A stretch of DNA of 64,000 nucleotides, from positions 992,001 through 1,056,000 of the forward strand of contig CALOBN010000005.1 of the NCBI GenBank assembly GCA_942491555.1, in the 5' to 3' direction. The notes beneath the pieces are model-generated. The model made no database searches and had not been told where the DNA came from. It worked only from the letters and a program-made list of their open reading frames with translations. Shown piece after piece: positions 34,869-42,988 of this stretch. How positions within the stretch are numbered: the stretch's first letter is position 1; each line of letters starts with the position of its first letter. The DNA is from Marinihelvus sp942491555. Lineage in GTDB: Bacteria > Pseudomonadota > Gammaproteobacteria > Xanthomonadales > SZUA-36. Position numbers and translations under genes: made by a program.

Positions 34869-36638
34869 TTACTCCTGGTTCGGCTCTGACGACACGTCCG
34901 GTTTTGTCTCCAGGCATCGCAGCACCCAGCGTTGCCAGCTGCCTGGCAGATAGGACCATATCCGCGAGCGTGGAACCTCCCTTACCGCATCGATTACCGT
35001 GAGCCCGGGACGATGCGAGTAGGTGTGCGTGCCCCGCAATCCGGGCTCCCAGGCTGGTCGAATGTGCCTGACGACGCGTTCAGCGTAGCGCTCGGGACTC
35101 ATTTCGGTAATTTCATGAATCGTCATGGCGCCTCCGTAGCGGATGCTGCAGTCCTGCGAAGGGCGCAACAGGACGTTTCCCTCCCTGAATAGGGGCCCGG
35201 CCGGTCGCGCACAGCTGACATCGGACCGGATAGGGCTGTCCGGATGTGTTTTCCAGGTGCCGTCCAGCAAGTCACCTTCATTAATGAACAGGAAGGCTTC
35301 AGTCCAGGATGAAGCACCCGGGTTCTGTACCTCATTGGCAAACAGGTACCAGGTATCTCCGTGGCGGTGCAGGGTTGCATCAACGATGTAACGATCTTCG
35401 AGTAAGCGTCGGCGCAGTACCCATTGATCTGGAAAGCTCACGCATTCATAAATCTCGACCGTGTTGTTATCGGCTGTCTCGGGAATCATCCACAGCCGGT
35501 CGTCCCAGGAAAAAATGAAAGGGTAAGACAGGTGATAGGGCGTTTTGAGAACGTCGCGGGCTGGTTGCGGCTGATGGTATTCATCAAAACTGATGACTGA
35601 AATATGTCCCTGATCGCTGGCGTAGGGAAAATCTTCAAAAAAGATGTGCCACCTTCCCTCGTGAAATACAGGCATTGGGTCAGCCCAGTACCGGTCGCGA
35701 CCGGGCATCAGTGTCTGGAACTGCTCAAATGCGTAGCTGGGGGAATCCTCGAAGGCATAGCAGAGGTACCACTGTTTTTCGAAGAGCCGATAATGGAGTG
35801 AGCGCTGCAGACGTTTAAGAAACAAGCGCAGCCAGTGTCGGGACAGCTGCGGAATACTCAATGCATCGGCCGGATCCGTGATTTGTCCGGCGCCCAGGGT
35901 TCCTGCAGATTGCCCGTCAGGCACCTGTTCAAGGGCGTCGGGACCACATCGATACAGTCTGTCGAGCTGGCGCGGCACGAGCGATAAAGCGCCCCACAGG
36001 AGTGTCTCCCGGTTCAGCGCAACAAGGGTCGCGTGGGTTGGTGTGCTTGTCCGGGCCAACTCGAGCCCGTTTTGTGCGATGCCGTTGTACATTTTCAACA
36101 CGGCTTCCGTCACAGGTTCGCCGCGAAGCACTTCCCGGAAGCCCGCACCACCATTAAGCCCGTGGCAGCCATCGCCACTGACAAGCGACCAGGCGCCATA
36201 CCTGGCCAGGGACTGACCTTCTTCCGGCAATGCCGGCGAGTCAATGCACAGCAAAACATCAAGCTCATGGGCACGAATATCGCCCGCATCAGTCGCAGCG
36301 ATGGGGTCGCCTGGTTGCCTTGTTGACGCATTGAGCCGCAGGAGGGGCACATGGGCATAGCGCCCTTCGATGGACCGGGTTGTCAGGGCGCTGCCTTCGG
36401 CAGGCGCGCCATGCTGCTCGATCATCTGTAACAGGCGACGACGAAGCGGGTTCCGTGGGCCCTGCGTACCCCTCGCGGAGGATGCATGTTCACGCATGAC
36501 CAGAAGCGATACATCGGCAGAAATGGAGTCATCGATGCGCATCAGCATGTGGTCGACCCAGGCCGGTACCATGAACGTATCGAGCAGCAGGCCCACGCGT
36601 AGGGGCGCGCGACCTGGTACCTCACTCTCCTGTTTCAA
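34869..36638 (-). CDS. Formyltransferase-like / glucosamine inositolphosphorylceramide transferase-like protein
   Basis: 589 residues from a TTG that overlaps the stop of the upstream small gene (TTGA). The N-terminal part (about 15-235) has a Rossmann-like strand (LRVGLLLDTFMVPAWV) and a layout resembling formyltransferase-type domains found on such proteins, although no Asn-His-Asp triad is clear. The C-terminal part (about 290-560) matches the bladed domain of the GIPC-transferase-like family: DRYWADPMPVFHEGRWHIFFEDFP, HLSYPFIFSWDDRLWMIPET, and YIVDATLHRHGDTWYLFAN. Bacterial members occur in polysaccharide loci; the family name comes from plants and the bacterial substrate is unknown. Confidence 0.72.
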   Translation of the reverse strand: MKQESEVPGRAPLRVGLLLDTFMVPAWVDHMLMRIDDSISADVSLLVMREHASSARGTQGPRNPLRRRLLQMIEQHGAPAEGSALTTRSIEGRYAHVPLLRLNASTRQPGDPIAATDAGDIRAHELDVLLCIDSPALPEEGQSLARYGAWSLVSGDGCHGLNGGAGFREVLRGEPVTEAVLKMYNGIAQNGLELARTSTPTHATLVALNRETLLWGALSLVPRQLDRLYRCGPDALEQVPDGQSAGTLGAGQITDPADALSIPQLSRHWLRLFLKRLQRSLHYRLFEKQWYLCYAFEDSPSYAFEQFQTLMPGRDRYWADPMPVFHEGRWHIFFEDFPYASDQGHISVISFDEYHQPQPARDVLKTPYHLSYPFIFSWDDRLWMIPETADNNTVEIYECVSFPDQWVLRRRLLEDRYIVDATLHRHGDTWYLFANEVQNPGASSWTEAFLFINEGDLLDGTWKTHPDSPIRSDVSCARPAGPLFREGNVLLRPSQDCSIRYGGAMTIHEITEMSPERYAERVVRHIRPAWEPGLRGTHTYSHRPGLTVIDAVREVPRSRIWSYLPGSWQRWVLRCLETKPDVSSEPNQE

Positions 36639-36982
36639 ATCGATACCCCGCTGGACGGAGACGACGGGTCTGACCAGTTTCCAAGGTGCTCAGCTCCCCG
36701 CATGTACTTGCGATACGTTCTGTGGTCTCCGTGCAGCATATCAGCATGGGTGATTTCGTCGCGAGCATTGATCAGGATATCGCCCGCGTGTGGCCGGTTC
36801 CTGTCGATCAGGACACACGGCTTGAGTGCGAAACCGGAAATTGTCCGTCCACAAAGCGCGATCACAAAGACTGCGCTGCACGTAACCAATCCGTAACGTA
36901 AGTGGCGTCGGCCGGCCGCCAGCACGTTCCCAGAGGCAGCGCCCGGCGATCCTGCGCGTGAAGCCGGCGTTGCTATTGCCAT
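36635..36982 (-). CDS. Small membrane-anchored protein, unknown function
   Basis: 115 residues. One hydrophobic segment lies at about 28-45 (LRYGLVTCSAVFVIALCG), preceded by an Arg-rich stretch, so the polar C-terminal 70 residues probably face the periplasm. No family was recognised. It is supported mainly by its junction: its TGA stop overlaps the TTG start of the GIPC-transferase-like gene as TTGA, the spacing expected of a coupled pair. The ribosome-binding site is weak. A chance reading frame cannot be excluded. Confidence 0.5.
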   Translation of the reverse strand: MAIATPASRAGSPGAASGNVLAAGRRHLRYGLVTCSAVFVIALCGRTISGFALKPCVLIDRNRPHAGDILINARDEITHADMLHGDHRTYRKYMRGAEHLGNWSDPSSPSSGVSI

Positions 36983-37378
36983 GATCTTGAAATAAAAAAA
37001 GCAATAATTTCACTATCGTAGCGGAGGTTTCTTTCCCATTTATGATCAGTGGTTCCTGAGCGGTGAATGGGGGTTTTACCCCATCGCACACGTAAGGGTC
37101 GCCACCTATGCTTATTTAAGTATCAAGGGAGATTCGGTTCGGCATTCAGATCAACCGAATAAAAAGAACGTTTTAGATTGTTGGGTTCGGGGAACCAACG
37201 AGTGCAGGGATTCCTGCAGATCGGTATGGATTTGCTTCCATACGCCCATCGAGGTCCGCGGACTGGACCTTACCCGGGACCACAATCGTGGCATGTGCCA
37301 TTCCATTTGTCGAGATCTGATGGAGGTGGCACTGCCCGTGAGCATGGACGCTCCAATTGAGTTACAAGGGGAACGACC
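36983..37378 (+). promoter_or_regulatory. Hairpin-rich non-coding region upstream of the EPS operon
   Basis: No convincing gene lies here. The first 150 bases are AT-rich and should hold promoters for the EPS operon and for the divergent pair; TTGAAA at 36987 is a possible -35, with no good -10. From 37133 to 37300 there are six consecutive inverted repeats: 37133-37159 (7 bp), 37180-37199 (8 bp with one bulged G), 37203-37218 (6 bp), 37224-37243 (7 bp), 37252-37270 (6 bp) and 37289-37300 (5 bp). Such dense folding suggests a structured mRNA leader or small RNA controlling EPS expression. It does not match a riboswitch I know. Confidence 0.6.
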
Positions 37379-37414
37379 ATGGCTACAATCAGGCGAGCTC
37401 GCGGCCGCACATGA
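37379..37414 (+). CDS. Possible 11-residue leader peptide coupled to the EPS barrel gene
   Basis: A short frame (MATIRRARGRT) has the best ribosome-binding site in the region (AAGGGGA, spaced for the ATG at 37379). It ends in a TGA that overlaps the ATGATG of the barrel gene at 37411. The barrel ATG has no good ribosome-binding site of its own, so translation of this peptide could drive it. It may simply be a coupling device. Detecting it as a real product would need experimental data. Confidence 0.4.
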   Translation: MATIRRARGRT

Positions 37415-38610
37415 TGTTCAATCATGCGCGCAAAATGCATCTTAAGCGCTGCCTGGCGGGCTGGGTGGCAATTCTGCTATTCACCTTTTCCACGGGGGCC
37501 CTGGCCCAGTCTGGATACTATGTCGTTCCCTGGCTTGGTGTTGAACAAGCCTATGACGACAACCTGTTCTTCGACACCGAAGACGAACAATCGGACTGGT
37601 ACACCCGCCTGAGTCCGCGACTCGAGGCTGGCTTCGATTCGGAAACGCTCGACTGGCTGCTGAGTTTTCAGAACGATGCCGAGTGGTACCATGATTTTTC
37701 CGAGCTCGATTCAAGTACGGCGCGTCAATTTGGGCTCGGCACCATTCAATATGATGTCAATCGCCGCTTAACGCTCACGGGCGACGCCGAATACGTCAAA
37801 ACCAACACTGCAGAAGACATCAGCCTGATTCCCGGTGGCGGTATACCCGGCAGCCTGGGCCGGGCAGAAGCAGAACGACTGTTTTTCGCCTCTGGCGCCG
37901 ATTATCTGTTCACTCCGGAACTGTCCGGCGGGCTTCTGGTTTCCTGGGTCGATGACACACTGATTGGGGTGAGCGGAAACGAGACGCTGTATGCGGGCGC
38001 TGATCTCGAACATATTCTGACCCCGGTCCGGTCGATTCTCTACGGGTACAGGTACCGCCATTACGACTTCGAGAACCAAACGGGAACCGAACCCGTAATC
38101 GTTGTTAGTCAGACCGAGGAAAGCAATACCGCCTGGGTGGGACTGAGTCAGATATTGACTGAAACAACGGTTCTCGATGTGCGGGCGGGTCCGCGCATCT
38201 CCGATGGCGATCTGGAACCCTATTTCCTGTTCAGCTTGAGCCGTGAGTATGCGCGGGGCAGTGCGTCGATAGACGCGGTGTGGGACGAGACCACCCTGCT
38301 GGGGGAAGCAGGGATTCTGGAGTCCCGGTCCGTGCAGTTGACGTGGCGGCATGAGTTCACCAAAGCATTTGATGTTGCCACCAGTGCGGGATACGCCAAT
38401 CTGAGGGGCACCGATTTCACTTCGGATATCACCTATCTCAATGTGTTCGGATATTACCGCTTCAGTCCGGCTATTTTTCTGACTGCCCGCTATCAGTTCA
38501 ATGCGCAGGATGGTGACCCCATCGACCTTCCGACCGGGCGTGTTACGCAAAACGTACTATCGCTTGCCATTACCTTTACACGGCCCCGACGTGACTCGGG
38601 AGGAACCTGA
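37411..38610 (+). CDS. Outer-membrane beta-barrel protein of an exosortase-A-type EPS locus
   Basis: About 399 residues. The start is placed at ATG 37411; a TTG at 37357 opens the frame but lacks a ribosome-binding site. A signal peptide follows (CLAGWVAILLFTFSTGALAQ). The rest is alternating strands rich in aromatic and acidic residues (DDNLFFDTEDEQSDWYTRLSP), typical of the TIGR03016-type PEP-CTERM-locus porin/BcsC-like barrel. It ends in a strand, SLAITFTRPR. First structural gene of the EPS operon, directly before the Wza-like exporter, so it may form or gate the polymer exit channel. Confidence 0.8.
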   Translation: MMFNHARKMHLKRCLAGWVAILLFTFSTGALAQSGYYVVPWLGVEQAYDDNLFFDTEDEQSDWYTRLSPRLEAGFDSETLDWLLSFQNDAEWYHDFSELDSSTARQFGLGTIQYDVNRRLTLTGDAEYVKTNTAEDISLIPGGGIPGSLGRAEAERLFFASGADYLFTPELSGGLLVSWVDDTLIGVSGNETLYAGADLEHILTPVRSILYGYRYRHYDFENQTGTEPVIVVSQTEESNTAWVGLSQILTETTVLDVRAGPRISDGDLEPYFLFSLSREYARGSASIDAVWDETTLLGEAGILESRSVQLTWRHEFTKAFDVATSAGYANLRGTDFTSDITYLNVFGYYRFSPAIFLTARYQFNAQDGDPIDLPTGRVTQNVLSLAITFTRPRRDSGGT

Positions 38611-38612
38611 TC

Positions 38613-39305
38613 GTGAATAACGTAAATCATAGTTGTGCCAGACTTTTTCCAGTCCGCTCAGATCGGCCTCGATTGCAGGCTCAGAGCCGGGACCGAAAAT
38701 CGGCATACGCCGCTCTCCTCGCGCTGGTGTTCGCTACCGTGGTTTTCGCAGTGCCGGCCCAAAGTCAGGAGGTGGCTGCCGCGGACGCCACAGCAGATTC
38801 AACATGGGGTCCACTCATGGATTATCGAATCGGCCCCTCCGATGTTCTGACCATTCGCGTGCGGGGTCAGGAAGAACTGAGCGAGAGCGTAACGGTTCGC
38901 CCCGACGGAAAACTGTCTTTCTCCCTGGTTGGCGATGTGACTGCTGCGGGCTTGACGCCAGTCGAGCTGCAGAAAGTGATGGAGGCGGCGCTGGGCGGGT
39001 ACATCAACATCATCCCCGGCGAGGTCACGGTGATCGTGGATGCGGTCCACAGCTTCCAGGTCTCAGTGCTTGGGGAAGTGCGCCAGCCGGGGCGCTTCAA
39101 GTTTCAGAACCGGGTGTCGGTGCTGGATGCGCTTGCGCAGGCCGGCGGCCTGACGGAGTTCGCCTCCAGTTCCAATATTGTGATTTTCAGAACCTACCAG
39201 GGTCAGGATGAAAAGCTGGAGTTTAACTACAACCGGCTCGTGAAAGCTGAGGGAACGGCGGCCTGGGTGCCGGTGCTACCCGGCGACATCATCCTGGTTC
39301 CCTGA
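38613..39305 (+). CDS. Polysaccharide export protein (Wza/EpsE-like)
   Basis: 230 residues from a GTG with GGAGG nine bases upstream. Signal peptide: AYAALLALVFATVVFAVPAQS. Polysaccharide-export domain: DYRIGPSDVLTIRVRGQEELSESVTVRPDGKL is recognisable in pieces (residues about 70-150). A SLBB-type segment follows: VSVLGEVRQPGRFKF and DALAQAGGL. No lipobox Cys is seen, unlike classical Wza. It belongs to the type found in exosortase-A EPS loci and should form the periplasmic/outer-membrane translocation channel together with the preceding barrel. Confidence 0.9.
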   Translation: MNNVNHSCARLFPVRSDRPRLQAQSRDRKSAYAALLALVFATVVFAVPAQSQEVAAADATADSTWGPLMDYRIGPSDVLTIRVRGQEELSESVTVRPDGKLSFSLVGDVTAAGLTPVELQKVMEAALGGYINIIPGEVTVIVDAVHSFQVSVLGEVRQPGRFKFQNRVSVLDALAQAGGLTEFASSSNIVIFRTYQGQDEKLEFNYNRLVKAEGTAAWVPVLPGDIILVP

Positions 39306-39321
39306 ATCGAGGTCCAATGAC

Positions 39322-40863
39322 ATGCTAGATGAAAACAATGACCGGACGATCGTCGAGACAGCGATCGAGATTTGGCGTCGACGCAAATGGTTGATGATGG
39401 TGAGCTTTCTGTCTGTCTTTGGACTGATTGCCGGGCTCGTGCAGGCTCTGCCTGACCTTTACCGTTCATCGACCACGTTGATCGTTGGTCAGGATGATGT
39501 GACCGAGTCACTGGTTGAGAACAACGTCTCAACGGAACTCGAATTGCGGCTTGGCATTATCCGCCAGGCTTTGATGAGTCGTGGACAACTGCAGGACGTC
39601 ATCGAACAGTTCAACCTATACGAGGAGATGCGCCGGACGGCACCGCCCGCCTCGGTGATTGAGCGGCTGCGCAAGGATATATCGATCGAGCAGGAAGCCT
39701 ATGCGCAACCCCAGTGGGGACAAAGCGCCACATTTGCAGTCACGATCAGTTATCAGGCCTGGGATCCTGAACTTGCGGCGCTGGTCGCCAATGATCTTGC
39801 CCAGCGTTTTCAGGCAGAGAACGAACGCAGACGTTCCTCTCAGACGACGCGGGCCACGGATATTATCCGCGAGCAACTGGACGTTGCGAGAGAGAAATTC
39901 GTGGCCCAGGAACAACGCCTTACGGATTTCAGAAATGAGCATATGGGCAGTTTGCCTGAACAGCAGTCCGTTAACCTGGCAACGCTGGCGCGTCTCAATT
40001 CCGAGCTGATTCAAAATGGTGAGCGACAGATGCAGCTTACGGTGCGTCAGGGGGAGATGCTTGCTGCTGCCGTTGCCGGGTCAGTGACCACGAGCGGCAG
40101 TATCGTTCCAGGCAGGCTGCGTCTTGAACGCATGCGTCAGGAATTGGATCGGCTCCATGACTTGTATACCCCGAGCCATCCCGAGGTGATTCGTCTTGAA
40201 CGGGAAGTCCAGGCTCTGTCACTGGACCTCGCAAATGAAGTGGCGAACCCGTCCGGACAGAGTGGGACACCCGCCCGAACCGAGAATACCGCCGAGTTTG
40301 ACCGCGACATGTCCAGGCTGGAAGCGGATGAGCGCCGTCTGAAAGCTGCCATCGATTCATTGACCATGAGAATCGAGAGCATTCCGCGCATTGAGCAACA
40401 GCTTACCCGGCTGAGCTACGATTACGACGCAAGTCGCGAGGAATACCTGGGCTTGCAAAAACGCTATCGGGATGCCGTTCTGGCGCAATCCCTGGATATG
40501 GAAAAGAACCAGGAAGTGAAGATTGTGGAAGTGGCGATTCCCCCGGACCTTCCTTCAGCGCCGCAAAAAATCAGACTGCTCGCAGTTGGCCTGATGCTTG
40601 CTGGTGGCTTCACTGCAGCCGTCTTGCTGCTCGCCGAGCAACTCAATAAGACATTTCATTCAACCCATGAGCTGCGCAAATTCACGCGCATTCCTGTCCT
40701 GGCGACGATTGGCAACATCCAGAGCCGACGTGATCGATGGATGGGCAGAGCCCGTTTCGGACTGAATGCGCTCATGGTGGCCGTCGGGTTGTTACTTCTC
40801 ACCGCAGCCAGTTACCGGCTGGGACAGGGTGGTGAACAACTCGTTCTGGCAATTTCGGGGTAA
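39322..40863 (+). CDS. Wzz-type polysaccharide chain-length determinant
   Basis: 513-residue inner-membrane protein. A first membrane helix lies at about 23-43 (WLMMVSFLSVFGLIAGLVQA), then a long periplasmic coiled coil (about 150-370, with Gln/Glu/Arg-rich heptads). A second helix lies near 418-440 (LLAVGLMLAGGFTAAVLLLA) and another near the C-terminus (LMVAVGLLLLTAASY). This matches the chain-length determinant (BY-kinase activator) type of exosortase-A loci. It is followed six bases later by the CpsD-like kinase, its usual partner. Confidence 0.9.
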   Translation: MLDENNDRTIVETAIEIWRRRKWLMMVSFLSVFGLIAGLVQALPDLYRSSTTLIVGQDDVTESLVENNVSTELELRLGIIRQALMSRGQLQDVIEQFNLYEEMRRTAPPASVIERLRKDISIEQEAYAQPQWGQSATFAVTISYQAWDPELAALVANDLAQRFQAENERRRSSQTTRATDIIREQLDVAREKFVAQEQRLTDFRNEHMGSLPEQQSVNLATLARLNSELIQNGERQMQLTVRQGEMLAAAVAGSVTTSGSIVPGRLRLERMRQELDRLHDLYTPSHPEVIRLEREVQALSLDLANEVANPSGQSGTPARTENTAEFDRDMSRLEADERRLKAAIDSLTMRIESIPRIEQQLTRLSYDYDASREEYLGLQKRYRDAVLAQSLDMEKNQEVKIVEVAIPPDLPSAPQKIRLLAVGLMLAGGFTAAVLLLAEQLNKTFHSTHELRKFTRIPVLATIGNIQSRRDRWMGRARFGLNALMVAVGLLLLTAASYRLGQGGEQLVLAISG

Positions 40864-40869
40864 GCAATT

Positions 40870-41841
40870 ATGAAATCCTTCGATGAATCATTGGAACGTT
40901 TAGCAAACGAACTGGCGACCCCGTCAGCAGCACGCAGGAAGCATCGGGCTGCGCCCGTCGTGACGCCTTCCGCTGACGCGAAGCCGCCGGCACGAATGGT
41001 CACTCCTGTGGCGCAGGCCCGTGTTCAAGCGGCAGACAAAGCACAGGCACCCAATGAAGTACAAGCGGTGGCCAGAGTGCAAACGAAAGATGAAGTGCCT
41101 GTGCCTGATAAGCTGCAGGCGGCGGAAAAAGTGCACGAGACTGAAAAAAGCATTACGCCGGTTGTGGCGTCCACGGCAACTGAGCGGGGCCGTGTCGATC
41201 CGCATCTGGTGTGCTTGCTGGAGCCGCGTTCGGAGCATGCTGAGAGCTATTACCGGCTGCGACACGTGCTCGAAACACGCCGGGGTGATCAATCTGCCCT
41301 GGTCGTCAGCGTAACCAGTCCCGGCCAGGGTGACGGAAAGACCCTGACCGGCATCAATCTGGCCGGTGCGCTCGCAAAAGATTCACGCGCCCGGGTTCTG
41401 TTGCTTGATCTGGACCTCCGGCGCCGTGGCGATGGCCTCGCGGAATGCCTCGGAATGAAGTCTTCAAAGGATCTCGGAATCGTCGACTGGATTCGAGAGT
41501 CGGGTGAGGGTGAGGAAGGGTTCATTCACTATCTGGAACCATTCAACCTGCACGTCATGACCGCCGGTAGTGTTCCCGAATTGCCTTATGAATTGCTTAA
41601 ATCATCGCGGCTCGATGATCTGATCCGGCGCGCACGCGAACGCTACGATTTCATCATTATTGATACACCGCAAATACTTCGCTTGCCCGATACGGAATTA
41701 ATTTCCAGGTTGGTCGACGGTTTCCTCATCGTTGTTAAAGCAGACCAGACCAGGCAAGTAAAACTCGAGGAAGCCTTGAATTTGATGACCGAGGATAAAG
41801 TGCTGGGTCTCGTATTCAACGCGGTCAGCGATATTGAGTAA
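40870..41841 (+). CDS. CpsD/CapB-type tyrosine-protein kinase (EPS regulation)
   Basis: 323 residues. An Ala/Gln/Lys/Val-rich low-complexity linker occupies about 20-95 (pattern VQAADKAQ, VQAVARVQ, KLQAAEKV). The BY-kinase domain follows: Walker A SPGQGDGKT, Walker A' LLLDLDLRRRGD, Walker B FIIIDTPQIL. The usual C-terminal tyrosine cluster is absent, since the chain ends NAVSDIE, so autophosphorylation sites, if any, must lie elsewhere. It should control polymerisation and export with the Wzz-like protein. Confidence 0.88.
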   Translation: MKSFDESLERLANELATPSAARRKHRAAPVVTPSADAKPPARMVTPVAQARVQAADKAQAPNEVQAVARVQTKDEVPVPDKLQAAEKVHETEKSITPVVASTATERGRVDPHLVCLLEPRSEHAESYYRLRHVLETRRGDQSALVVSVTSPGQGDGKTLTGINLAGALAKDSRARVLLLDLDLRRRGDGLAECLGMKSSKDLGIVDWIRESGEGEEGFIHYLEPFNLHVMTAGSVPELPYELLKSSRLDDLIRRARERYDFIIIDTPQILRLPDTELISRLVDGFLIVVKADQTRQVKLEEALNLMTEDKVLGLVFNAVSDIE

Positions 41842-41862
41842 GCAACCGGGGGGGTGCTTCAG

Positions 41863-42954
41863 ATGACCACAAAAAGTTATTCCGGGAGGCGGACCCTGGT
41901 GGTTGGCACCGGGCCGTTGGTAGGTGAGTTGCTGGAAGAGATCAGGCGTAAGCCACGTTGCGGGTATCACGTTGCGGGCATCGTCGTGGAGCCTTCTTTT
42001 GCCGGCGATAGTTTTCACGATTGTGCCGTTCTGGGTTCGGTAAAGCAGCTGACGCGGATATTGCAGGAGCATCAGCCGGAGGTCATCATCGTGGCTCATT
42101 CGCGAGGTCCTGTGGAGTTGTTCGAGCACCAGCTGCTTGAAGCCAGTCTCAGCCGGGAAATCCGCATCGAGGAGGCCTCATCAGTCTATGAGGAACTCAG
42201 TGGCAAGTTGCCGCTGGAGGCTTGTGAAATGGAAGACGTCATCTATTCCGATACGTTCCGCCCAAGCCGTGGTTCCCTTTTTGCAACCCGGCTACTGAGC
42301 CTGGTTTTCGCCCTGGTCGGCCTGATTCTTCTGGCACCCCTGATGCTGCTCATTGCCATGCTGATCAGAATGGACTCACCGGGACCTGTGCTGTTTGTCC
42401 AGGAGCGCTCCGGTTTCAGGGGTAAGAGCTTCAAGGTGATGAAATTTCGGACCATGGTTATGGCTGATGAACCGCAGTCCGAATGGGAGGGTGACAATGC
42501 CCACCGGATTACCAATGTGGGGCGCTGGCTGCGCAAGTTCCGTCTCGATGAACTGCCGCAGTTCCTGAACGTTCTGCGCGGTGATATGAACATCGTCGGT
42601 CCGAGGCCACATCCGGCAAGCAATATTGCCATGCTCGCACTGGTGGCGCGCAATACGTCTGACTCCGGCGTGCCGATACCCTACTACGCACTGCGTTCCA
42701 GTGTGCGTCCCGGCATCACCGGTTGGGCCCAGGTTCGCTATCGCTATGCGAATAACCTGCAGGAAGAGATCGAAAAACTTCATTTTGATCTCTATTATCT
42801 CAAACACTACTCACTCTTTCTGGACCTGCGTATTTTGCTGGAAACCGTTTGGGTCGTGGTGGCAGGGCACGTGGTCGCGGCAGAACCAGCGGGGAAAAAA
42901 GGCTCACAAGGAGTCTCCGGCTCGGCACCCGATGGTCATACGTCAGTGTCATGA
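41863..42954 (+). CDS. Undecaprenyl-phosphate sugar-1-phosphate transferase (initiating enzyme)
   Basis: 363 residues from the ATG at 41863, preceded by a G-rich ribosome-binding site; the GTG at 41854 overlaps that site. The N-terminal nucleotide-binding-like domain (TLVVGTGPLVGELLEEIRRK) has no multi-helix membrane part. One membrane segment (LLSLVFALVGLILLAPLML) precedes the catalytic domain, which has VLFVQERSGFRGKSF, KFRTMV, RLDELPQFLNVL and GDMNIVGPRPH. It puts the first sugar phosphate on the lipid carrier. This architecture is the EpsB-like type seen in exosortase-A loci. Confidence 0.92.
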   Translation: MTTKSYSGRRTLVVGTGPLVGELLEEIRRKPRCGYHVAGIVVEPSFAGDSFHDCAVLGSVKQLTRILQEHQPEVIIVAHSRGPVELFEHQLLEASLSREIRIEEASSVYEELSGKLPLEACEMEDVIYSDTFRPSRGSLFATRLLSLVFALVGLILLAPLMLLIAMLIRMDSPGPVLFVQERSGFRGKSFKVMKFRTMVMADEPQSEWEGDNAHRITNVGRWLRKFRLDELPQFLNVLRGDMNIVGPRPHPASNIAMLALVARNTSDSGVPIPYYALRSSVRPGITGWAQVRYRYANNLQEEIEKLHFDLYYLKHYSLFLDLRILLETVWVVVAGHVVAAEPAGKKGSQGVSGSAPDGHTSVS

Positions 42955-42988
42955 ATCTGCCTTTCGCCAGTGAATTTCGAGCCAGACA

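Noticed and set aside
37320..37345. Sigma-54 promoter (TGGCAC) before the EPS barrel gene
   Set aside because: The -24 half is good but no GC follows at the required distance.
37151..37345. Minus-strand 64-residue frame upstream of the EPS operon
   Set aside because: It runs through the hairpin array and looks like a by-product of it; no start signal.
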